From Knufia peltigerae (lineage: Eukaryota > Ascomycota > Eurotiomycetes > Chaetothyriales > Trichomeriaceae): a DNA stretch of 64,000 nucleotides. A program made the translations under genes and the position numbers. The stretch's first letter is position 1. Every line of letters begins with the position of its first letter. The stretch covers positions 1-64,000 of the forward strand of contig JAPDRN010000076.1 in the NCBI GenBank assembly GCA_030247855.1, read 5' to 3'. Below, piece after piece: positions 55,054-64,000 of the stretch. The notes below the pieces were generated by a model. That model was not told the origin of the DNA. It saw only the letters and a program-made list of their open reading frames with translations, and searched no databases.

Positions 55054-55714
55054 ATGCGCTTCACCATTGCATCTGTCGGCATCTTTGCCCTCTTCAACCT
55101 GGCCTCATCCCAAGACCTTTCCGGCCTCCCATCTTGCGCTGTAAGTTGTCTTGCTGCTGCCGTTGTGATTCAATCAACCACTCTGTTACTGACGTATGGA
55201 CAACAACACAGCTTTCTTGCGCCACCGGCGCCATCGGCTCAACTGGCTGCGCCTTGACTGACGCCAAATGCATCTGCACCGCCACCAACTTCCTCAGCGG
55301 TGTCGAGACCTGTGTCCAAGGTGCTTGCAGCCAAGCTGATCAACAAGGTACGTTCAGGGCCGATTCACATAGCACATGACTACGCTTTCTCCATTGCTGG
55401 CGGAAATGAAGCCATTAAAAGAACCCATCTGACATGCTCAACTTGCCCACGTCCTTTTAGCCACCCTCCAATTCGCCGTCAAGTTCTGCGCTCAAGCCAA
55501 TGTCACCATCACTCTCCCAACCGCTCCCGCCACAAGCGGCGCTCCAGCTTCCACCGCTCCTCCCATGACCCCGGCCACCATGACGAGCAGCGCCGGTATG
55601 TCCAGCAGCGCCAGCCAGGCGCCATCGACCTACACCGGTGCCGCAAACTTCCTGACTCAAGACTGGACTGGTGTCGTGGGCGCCGCTGCCTTGGGAGTTG
55701 CTGCCCTGCTATAA
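55054..55714 (+). CDS. CFEM-domain secreted protein, probable GPI anchor
   Basis: Three exons: 55054..55140, 55212..55347, 55461..55714, giving 158 aa. A signal peptide (MRFTIASVGIFALFNLASS) is followed by an eight-cysteine CFEM domain: LPSCALSCATGA, GCALTDAKCICTA, ETCVQGAC and KFCAQ. The Asp in LTDAKC matches the position that ligates haem iron in Candida CFEM proteins. A Ser/Thr/Pro/Ala-rich stalk follows, then a hydrophobic tail (VVGAAALGVAALL) consistent with GPI attachment. Family roles include haem/iron capture, cell-wall stability and host interaction. Confidence 0.88.
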
Positions 55715-56039
55715 TGGCATGATCCATGGTGGGGACGTGTCGGGTCGCCGTGTGATCTCTCGCGACCCGTGCAAGGAATGCCAGGCCTGTTGTAATGAAG
55801 ATGAGTTCACGAGGGAGGAAGATGGACCTGGAATTGGCTACATGCCACTAAATAAAAACCCGCGTAATATAATATGCTTGAAAGTAAAATGGGTATCTTG
55901 GTCACATCCCTACTCTTATCGTTCCTCTATATCAGGACTAGAGTCTTACTCGGTGACTCTATAAATCTAGCACATGTGACAGGAGACGTTCTAAATGTAA
56001 TCTAGCCGAGACATTGGTTCTTTCTTCTGGATCAAATCG
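55715..56039. other. Intergenic between convergent genes
   Basis: 3' flank of the CFEM gene (+) and the thioesterase gene (-). Nothing else seen. Confidence 0.5.
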
Positions 56040-57133
56040 TCATAGCTTGGGCGACTTCTTTGCGCCTCTCGTGGTGTTTCTCGAAGAATCCACAACAAGA
56101 CTGGCGTGGGAACTCGTCGCCACCAGCTCGTTGTCCGTGTCCCAGACCTCGACGTCCAGGTCAAATCTACCGTTCCTGATGGCTTTGGCCTTGACCCGAA
56201 CGAACAACCACTCCACGCCCTCTTCGGGCAAAAGTTTCTTGACGTCCAGGTTGAGCGCGAGCGTGGGGTACCAGTACTTCGCCCTCGCACCGGGATCTTT
56301 TTCTTTCCAGGCGTTCGCCTCGTCGTCCGACTGCTGGCCCAGCGCGGCCTCCTCGATGTGCGGGTTGACGTATTTCTCCACGATCTGGGGGAACATGTCG
56401 ACCAGGAAGCCGAGCGCGTCGTTCGTCCACCGTCCCGTGGGCGTCTTGTTGAGCGCCAGTCGCACCCACTGGTCGTTCATGGCCTTGGGGTGGTTGTCGG
56501 GACGCCTCGCAGGCCGGACGAGGAACATTTGCATATTCTGTGCCGCGCGGCGGAATTGTGGGAATGGATCCCTCGGGCGCGAAGTGTAGTTCACGTCGCG
56601 ACCGGCTTGCGCGAGGGTCGGGAGATCGACGGGCAGTGGGGGAGGGTAGAGGCTGTAGGCCGTCGGGAGCGAGAGGCCCGATTCAGTACGGATGTTGCTC
56701 ATGGTTATGTAGCCTTCTGCTTTGTCTATGTAGGGTGATGCAGGGTCGGCGGGGTTCGAGGATTGGGAGAGCACCACGTGCAGATTTGATATGCGGCTGC
56801 CCAGTTTGACGTCTCTGACGGTGAAACGGGCTGGGCCGACGGAGGTGCGACGAAGGAATTCGAGGTGGAGGTTGACGGGATGTGGTTCGGAGCGGCGAGG
56901 GTGCGTCAGGGACATGTGCGTCCGAGCGACGACGAGGAAGGCAGATGTCACGTAGCCGCCATTGGGGACTGTGAATAGGATGTCAGCGAGCTGGGACTTG
57001 ATAGTTGAAGGGTAGCAAACAAGAGAGAAGGGTGTGTACCTGTCCCTATACACCACCCATCCTCGAGGGTCAGTGTGTACTGGTGCGAGGAGATTTGTTT
57101 GACGGGGACGACGTCGGCGAATGTTGGCGCCAT
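56040..57133 (-). CDS. TesB-like thioesterase-superfamily (hot-dog) protein
   Basis: Predicted acyl-CoA thioesterase-like protein with two hot-dog folds. Two exons: complement(56040..56968, 57040..57133), 71-nt intron, 340 aa. The first hot-dog begins EDGWCIGTVPNGGYVTSAFLVVARTH, matching the fungal TesB-like family in which a glycine-rich GGY precedes the long helix. The pattern continues with HPVNLHLEFLRRTSVGPARFTVRDVKLG. The C-terminal half repeats the fold and ends FDLDVEVWDTDNELVATSSHASLVV. No signal or peroxisomal C-terminus (ends SPKL). Substrate chain length unknown. Confidence 0.82.
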
Positions 57134-57913
57134 GGTAGCAAGGGCCGAGAGGCGCGAGGATGGTCTGGAAGAGGAAGCGAAGGAGCGTGAGAGGTGCTAT
57201 AACATTGTAGGTTGTTGTAGGGAGGGAAATTCAAAGTCAGGCTCTCAATCTACTCAAATAAGTGGTAAGGTTCTGCATTCACCAAAACAACCTCGGCTTG
57301 GAAATGTTGGACGCTGGTACGGAGATCGAGTACTTGTACACCCACTCCCGTACCATGCATTATTTTGCTCCTTCGCGGAAAGAAAAGCAAGAACATGACC
57401 TACCACTGTTTTGCCATGGCATCGACAATAATCAACGAGGCAATTAGGAACAATACATTTTTCCTGGTGTTGATACCCGTGACCAAAAACCAGGTAAAAG
57501 AGATACATTAGTACCTTACCCTGTACAGTCCTGTATGGACTGCTGAGGCGGCATGCCTTTAGGTACGGAGTACCCTTGTAGCTAATTATGCAGCCTGGGA
57601 ATCAATGGATGGCGTGATGAATTGCGCATTGCACAAGCCATGATGTAATGACAGGGAGCTGCGGAGGGGGACTTTAGGGCCTGGAAGGACTCCTACATTT
57701 GCTCCGCCCGCAGCCAAGGAATTCTCCTACCAATATCCGTATCATGTTCGTGGGGAGTGAGTCGAGAACAAGTTCCAGGCGACATTCGTTTCATAGTTCT
57801 CTACAGCATCATAGTCTTATCCTTGTTTGTTACGTTGTCTTCTCGATGTAATCCTTCCTCAGCTATCTGTAGCCTTTTGCATCCTTATCCAGCATGCATT
57901 GTCGTCACCCTAG
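57134..57913. other. Divergent promoter, thioesterase / exchanger genes
   Basis: Contains one TACGGAGTA copy at 57564-57572. No coding frame is supported. Confidence 0.5.
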
Positions 57914-60900
57914 ATGGCCTTCCCGAACCCTCCAATCCGCAGACGGACGGTGCGACAACAAGGTCGCCCATTCTATATCACAGCGTTGATTCTTACTCTA
58001 TTTGCATGTTACAGCTACCTGAGAGGCTTTGGAAATGATGGCTCTCCTGGGTCCCTCGTCGCTCGTTCACTCGAAGCACGCGATCTCGAGGTCTGTCTTC
58101 GTCTCTCGGTTGCGACCGCACCTTATCTAACTACTGTTCCAGTGTCGACTCGTTCACAAGGCCAAAGATAAATGCGCCTTTATAAAAGCAAACTGTCCGG
58201 ACGAAGAAGCCGGTCTCATTTCCTACCTCCGACTCTACTATTGCTCCCTTGCCGATGCGAAGCCCGTCGCCTTCACCATCTTGGTGCTATGGATCAGTCT
58301 ACTTTTCAGTACTATTGGTATCGCCGCTTCTGACTTTCTATGCATCAACCTGAGTACAATTGCGAGTATACTTGGCATGAGTGAAAGCTTGACGGGAGTG
58401 ACATTCCTGGCTTTCGGCAATGGAAGCCCAGATGTGTTTTCCACATTCGCGGCGATGAGCAGCAATAGCGGGAGCTTGGCAGTCGGGGAATTGATGGGCG
58501 CAGCTGGCTTCATATCTGCAGTGGTTGCAGGAAGCATGGCGCTCGTTGCGCCGTTCCAAGTCGCCAGGAAAAGCTTCATCCGGGATGTTGGTTTCTTTGC
58601 CGTGGCAGCAAGTTTCAGTCTTGTTTTTCTGGCCGACGGTAGCCTGAAGCTCTGGGAGTGTGCTACCATGATCGGCTTCTACGTCTTCTACGTCATCTTT
58701 GTCGTGATATGGCACTGGTGGCTTACCAGACGCAGGAGGGCAAAATTGGCCGAAACCACTGCAAGGCTAAATCACCACATCCCTGATACCCAAGAGCTCG
58801 AGGTGCCGGAACTCGAGGAAGATGAAGAGGCTCGCCCGGCAAGCGAACGGACCAATCTCCTACGATCAAGCTCAGGCGAAAGCATCCCGACCTTGAGGAC
58901 GCCAGGAACTCCGGCGTGGAAGATTGAGGACCTCGATGACGATGACGAAACTCGGGATCGGTATCTTGCAGAAGTGCAAAGCAAGATGAGAATTAGTCGA
59001 CCAGGCCGAGGTGAACGAAGAAACACTTTGACTCCCATCCGACCATCGTTGATTGGTGCTTTGGAATTCAGGTCGCTGATGACTTCGCTGGAGAGAAAGA
59101 GTACAGGCGGAAGCACTCAACCTATCGGGCTGCGAAGATACTCGGACGACTCCACGGCCCTGATGAGCGCGGGGCCCGCTCCAAGTTCCTCTCAACCACA
59201 TCTTACAACCTCGGAGCATTTAGACATTCAACATCAATCGCCCAGCGGTCGCGGTAGAGCTGTGTCTGCCAACGATGCGGCCAGACTCAAGATCGACACA
59301 CACTTCCTAGCCGACCACGCTGCCGAGACTGCTGTCAGCATTGACTCGGCCTCACACGCGCCTTCAAATAGATCGCCAACTCGTCCAAGTGGCCGTATCC
59401 TGCAAACGCTTAATGAGCCTTCTGCTCAACGATCCGAGTCCCCAAAATTGACGTTATCTCCGGCTTCACGAAATCCGTCACAGACACCATCTGACCGAGA
59501 AGAGCTGCCCAAATCTCCGCAATTCCTTGCACCGCCGAATCCCACATTCCACCGTCCTGATTACAGCAGTGAACATCATACAGCTGAACGTACCCCTATT
59601 TCACCCACATCTCAACCCACACTACAGGTGCCCCTGTTGCACACACCGCATCCTGACCACACTCGATCAGTATTGCGACAGGAGGATTTTCCCCCGTACA
59701 CAGACTCACCGTCACTGCTTACTCCAGTTGGTTCACGGCCCCCGAGTATTCATCTTCCTGAGCCCAGTATGTCACCCGAATCCTCAAACCATCTCGGCCT
59801 GCTGGGAGATGATGACGAGGAATCTCTGGAGAGATATGTTTGGTGGCCCTACAAGCACCTTCCGCCCCCTCAGGTTATGGTGGCGAAGCTTTTCCCAACG
59901 GTCTATGGTTGGAGACAAAAATCCATCATTGATCGTATCTTGGGCGTGATTACCGTTCCGAGTGTCTTCCTGCTCACTGTCACCCTTCCAGTCGTGGAAC
60001 CTAAAGAAGATGACTCGAACGTGCCTAATGATGGTCCACGACGTTCGAATGGCGGGGATTCCGGACGAAGTCCAAGCAGGGTTGAACTTGCCCCAGATAC
60101 CCCTGCCTTAGCACCGAAATCGAACGATACAGACGAACCACCCCACATGTATGGCGCCAGGTTTTCCCAGCAACTATCCAACCCACGAAGGAGCTCCATG
60201 CCGATGCCTACCGACTCTGCGGAACCGAAAGATTGGAATCGATGGTTAGTGTTTGTGCAGGTCTTCACTGCTCCATTCTTTACCGTCACTATCGTTTGGG
60301 CCAACATGGACGATGACCATAGCCTGAAACTCTACGTCCGCATGGTTCTGGGGTCACTGGTATTCTCACTGGTGGCACTCCTGGTCTTGTTGTCTCTAAC
60401 ATCTCCCCTTCGAGAACCCAGATATCGGCCACTTTTGTGCTTTTTGGGCTTTGCCGTGGCCATAGCCTGGATTTCCACGATTGCGAACGAAGTGGTTGGA
60501 GTATTGAAGGCTTTTGGAGTCATTCTAGGCATGTCTGACGCCATCCTTGGTTTGACAATCTTTGCAGTCGGCAATTCTCTGGGTGATCTGGTTGCAGATA
60601 TCACTGTAGCTAAACTGGGATATCCTGTCATGGCCCTGTCAGCTTGCTTCGGTGGACCTATGTTGAATATCTTGCTCGGCATCGGCATTGGAGGCATGTA
60701 CATGACCATCAAGAATGCCGCCCACAAACATGCTCAACATCCTCACAAACCGATCAAATACAAGCCATATGAATTGGACGTGAGCACAACACTCATGATA
60801 TCGGGTGTTACTCTACTCATCACCCTGATCGGATTACTCATTGTTGTGCCATTGAATGGTTGGAGGATGGACCGCAGAATTGGAATTGGACTCATTACTG

Positions 60901-60968
60901 TATGGGCCTTGTCAACGGTTGGCAATGTGGTTGTGGAAGTCCTTGGATATGGAGGAGATACGGTGTGA
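57914..60968 (+). CDS. Na+/Ca2+ exchanger-family protein, SLC8B1/NCLX-like
   Basis: Cation/Ca2+ exchanger (CaCA superfamily) of the NCLX/yeast YDL206W type, likely in an internal membrane. Two exons: 57914..58090 and 58143..60968, 52-nt intron, exactly 1000 aa. One N-terminal span (FYITALILTLFACYSYL) is followed by a Cys-rich lumenal stretch (CRLVHKAKDKCAFIKANC and YLRLYYC) shared with SLC8B1. The first repeat carries alpha-1 GNGSPDVFSTFAA and the second alpha-2 GNSLGDLVADITVAKLG. Between them is a disordered Ser/Pro-rich loop of nearly 400 aa, far longer than in animals. The ion-binding acidic residues in both repeats are intact. Confidence 0.87.
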
Positions 60969-61897
60969 ACGGCATTTGACAACAGCTAGGATATTTGTGC
61001 ATAGCGACGGCGTCCATGGGTACGACCGTTATGAAAACGGAGTACAGAATACCATAATGATATACGCATTATACTCTCCTATTACAATTCGTTCTGTTGA
61101 ACGTACCGCGGCCAGTCACTGTGGCGTACATACAGTCAATACGGCCGAGAGCAGTTGTGGACCATACTCGAGTTTGTGAAGTATCCTAAACCATCTGTTG
61201 GGCCTCTCCAGCATACGGGGTCTGGCTTCAGATTAACCTTCCGCCCTCCTCCTCCACTCCCGCCCCCCGACCGGCAACTTCAACCTCTTATAAGTGGTTG
61301 TACAGAGTATGCGTTAGCCTTGACTCGTAAGTCGTACATATCGTGCTACGTACGAAGCCGAAAAATCGGAATAGCCCTGCATATTTCGCGCGATAGAGAT
61401 GCGAGTTGATCCCGGTGGCCATCCAAGGGCGTTTACCAGACGATTACCGCATCGGCGCTAGACGGCGTATGATTGGATGCGAATGCCGTCTGCTCCGAAC
61501 CTCGGCATCTTTCCTGCTTTTCGAGAGAGAGGAATTGCAACCTCAAGCATCCCGCCTTTCTCGTCCCTTATCGACGAAAAGCAATTGAAACAGGCGTGGC
61601 CACTGGTCTCAACCATTTACGGATATCGACGGACTTGGTCAAGTTGTTTAAAATTGACTACGGGATCCCTCGTCGGCGGGCCGGGATTTTAGCACTCTAC
61701 AAACAGTACAAGTCCGTAGCGTCGCCTGGATCTCTGTTTAGCTGAAACCATCTCCGCTACACATATCGAGTGCATCTGGACGAATTACAGGTGCTAAGCG
61801 TAAAGCTCTTGAGGACGCTTTCCAGAGCGACGCAAACCCAACACCCCTTCAAAGGACCTGTCTTGCTCTCGCGGGGACCTTCATCACCATCATCATC
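60969..61897. other. Intergenic, promoter of the CoA ligase
   Basis: No gene is supported. A cluster of small plus-strand frames (61155-61745) overlaps in different frames with no family features. A CAT run (61880-61899) adjoins the ligase start codon. Confidence 0.5.
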
Positions 61898-63735
61898 ATG
61901 CCTATCAAGTCCAATTTCCCTGATGTCAACCTCAGCGTGACTGATATTTTCTCGCTGTTGTTCAATCGAAAAGAGAAGCCGTTTCCTGACAATCAAGGTA
62001 CGCTCAATGTTCATCATGGCCAGATAACTTGCCGGGTGATGTTCATTATCATCACCTATGACTCCACTAACACTTCTACTCGACAGTCATCTTCCAGGAT
62101 GGCGAGCATCTGGAAAGGAAATATACCTATGCCCAGCTCAAGCAATTAAGCACTGATTTTGGCAAGGGGTTGAAATCAAATTACGGATTTCGAAAGAGCG
62201 ACGTGCTCGCCCTGTATGTTCCCAACGACATTGACGTTGGCCCCGTGGTTTGGGGAACTCTGTGGGCAGGAGGTGTCGTTTCACCAGCCAACCCCGGCTA
62301 CACCGTCGCCGAACTCGTCTACCAACTCAAGGATTCGGGCGCGAAACTACTCGTCACCCACATCAGCGCTCTCGAGAATGCGAAAAAGGCGTGCGAGGAA
62401 GCAGGCATCCCCGAGTCGAACATCCTACTGCTGGGCAAGGATGGCGACCCGAGCCGCAAATTCAAGCACTGGAGCATGGTCCGCAATCTAGAAGGGACGT
62501 CACGCTGGCGGACGCCAAAGATCTCGCCCAAGACGGATCTGGCGTTTCTCGTGTACTCCTCGGGCACGACAGGTCGACCCAAGGGCGTCAGACTCACGCA
62601 TCACAACATGACGGCGAACATTGAACAAGTCAGCTCGGCCGAGCCGCACTTGTCGCATGACGGATCGAAAAAGGTCCGCGGCATTCCCGACGCGCCCAAG
62701 GGTCAGGGTGACAAGATCCTCGCCGTGCTACCGTTTTTCCACATCTACGGGCTCAACTGTCTCGTCCACCTGCCGGTCTTCCAGGGGGTCCACACGCTGG
62801 TGATGTCCCGGTTCGACCTGGAGAAGTGGTGCCGCCTCGTGCAGGACCACCAGGTGACGTTCAGCTACATCGTGCCTCCGATCGTGCTGCTGCTGTGCAA
62901 GCACCCCGCGGTGGAAAAGTACGACCTCCGCTCGCTGCGGATGACGAACTCGGGCGCCGCCCCGCTCACGCGCGACCTGGTCGAGTCGCTCTGGGAACGG
63001 AAGGGCGTGCGCGTCAAGCAAGGGTACGGCCTCAGCGAGACCAGCCCGACCATCTTCATGCAACCCTGGGAGTCGTGGATGAGCGCCGTGGGCACGACGG
63101 GCGTGATGGTGCCGAACCTGGAGGCCAAGTTCTGCGCCGTGCCCGCCCCGGGCGAGGAGTCCGACGGCACCAAGGAACTGCCGCGGGGCAAGATCGGCGA
63201 GCTGTACGTCAGGGGGCCCAACGTGTTCCTGGGGTACCACAACAACCCCTCCGCGACGGCCGAGTGCCTGGAGGACGGCTGGTTCAGGACCGGCGACGTC
63301 GGCTTCCTCGACGAGGGCGGCAACCTGACCATCACGGACCGCGTCAAGGAACTCATCAAGTACAAAGGGTTCCAGGTCCCGCCGGCCGAGCTGGAGGGCT
63401 ACCTGGCGGCCCACGACAAGGTCGACGACGTGGCCGTGGTGGGCGTCGACAGCGTCGAGCTCGGCACCGAGGTGCCCCGGGCGTACATCGTGCGGAAGGG
63501 CGGTGCGGGCGCCGTGCAGCCAAACGACGCCGAGGAGATCATCAAGTGGATGAACAACAAGGTCGCCAACCACAAAAAGCTGCGCGGCGGCATCAAGTTC
63601 GTCGACGCAGTCCCCAAGAGCGTCTCGGGCAAGATCCTCAGGAGAGTGCTGAAGGAACAGGCCAAGAAGGAGTTCAAGGAGGAAGAGGAAAAGAAGATGA
63701 GGGCGAACAAGACCTCGGGAAAGCCAAAGTTGTGA
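61898..63735 (+). CDS. 4-coumarate-CoA-ligase-like acyl/aryl-CoA synthetase
   Basis: Adenylate-forming enzyme that makes acyl- or aryl-CoA from acid, ATP and CoA. Two exons: 61898..61997 and 62087..63735, 89-nt intron, 582 aa. Motifs: A3 LVYSSGTTGRPKGVRLTH near residue 190, LPFFHIYGLN, GYGLSETSP (A5), DGWFRTGDVGFLD with ITDRVKELIKYKGFQVPPAELE (A7-A8), and KSVSGKILRR (A10) with the catalytic Lys. The C-terminus PKL resembles a weak peroxisomal targeting tripeptide, as in several fungal members. Exon 2 becomes markedly more GC-rich after about 62700. Aromatic versus fatty acid substrate cannot be settled. Confidence 0.9.
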
Positions 63736-64000
63736 TGGACCAAAGTTGGACCAAATGCCTTGGCTGGGCATGCAGCAATGTCGTCTATTCGGATGTACGA
63801 GACCACACAGCGAAGTCAGGGTTTGGTGGAGGGGGTGTGTATCCTTTGGCGGTACTCATAGTATGTTGGTCTTTTTTTTTCTCGGTCTCTGCGAATGAGG
63901 AATTAGGACTTGGGAGTTCTCGGGATGACTACTGTACCGTTGAGGAGGAAATAAGGCTTGTATCTAGGAAGGAAAGAAAATTTTTATATTTCATTCGACG
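63736..64000. other. 3' flank of the CoA ligase gene
   Basis: Probable 3' UTR and start of the next intergenic region; contains a T run at about 63872-63880. No frame is supported. Confidence 0.45.

Noticed and set aside
62728..63771. 347-aa minus-strand frame opposite the CoA ligase
   Set aside because: His/Val-rich mirror of the GC-biased exon.

Overview
The window is nuclear DNA of a filamentous ascomycete (Pezizomycotina). The evidence is short spliceosomal introns of about 50-160 nt with CTAAC/CTGAC-like branch sites, dense monocistronic genes on both strands, and fungal families: Zn2Cys6 regulators, a HET-domain protein, a CFEM protein, an NmrA-like reductase, a Kip2/KipA-type kinesin and a Dal5-type transporter. 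A class-level placement (Eurotiomycetes, perhaps Chaetothyriales) is only a guess from gene content. I found no rRNA, tRNA, CRISPR array, transposase or virus.

Layout. 0-7.4 kb: tannase/feruloyl esterase (-), Rossmann protein (+), TFIIH kinase Kin28/CDK7 (-) divergent from mitoribosomal protein mS41 (+). 7.4-10.5 kb: gene-poor, with possible minus-strand exons. 10.5-21.4 kb: Kip2-type kinesin (+), GT23/FUT8-like type II membrane glycosyltransferase (+) with two uORFs ending on its start codon, a small Cys/His-rich polyQ protein (-), and a Fat1-type acyl-CoA synthetase (+). 21.6-33 kb: four-exon Dal5-family MFS transporter (-) with a GC-AG intron, an orphan protein (+), an unresolved multi-exon gene (-), acyltransferase-3 (+), FKBP12 (-) and a six-exon NmrA-like reductase (-). 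33.2-44.7 kb: Zn2Cys6 regulator (+, probably with a GC-AG intron), alpha/beta hydrolase (+), HET protein (-), BTB protein (+), six-exon P450 (+) and GFA-family protein (-). 45.4-46.2 kb: an orphan two-exon gene (-).

46.8-53.2 kb is the clearest functional unit. An alpha-glucoside permease (-) and a GH13 alpha-glucosidase (+) are divergent across about 650 bp, followed by a seven-exon Zn2Cys6 MAL-type regulator (-). This is a MAL-like trio for maltose/isomaltose-type sugars.

55-63.7 kb: CFEM GPI-type protein (+), TesB-like thioesterase (-), SLC8B1/NCLX-like Na+/Ca2+ exchanger of 1000 aa (+) and a 4-coumarate-CoA-ligase-like enzyme (+).

Splice sites were worked out by hand. For the multi-exon genes the exon phases close exactly and total length is divisible by three. 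I do not see a clearly novel system. The most notable non-genic signal is a 9-mer, TACGGAGTA/TACTCCGTA, present 11 times and only between genes.
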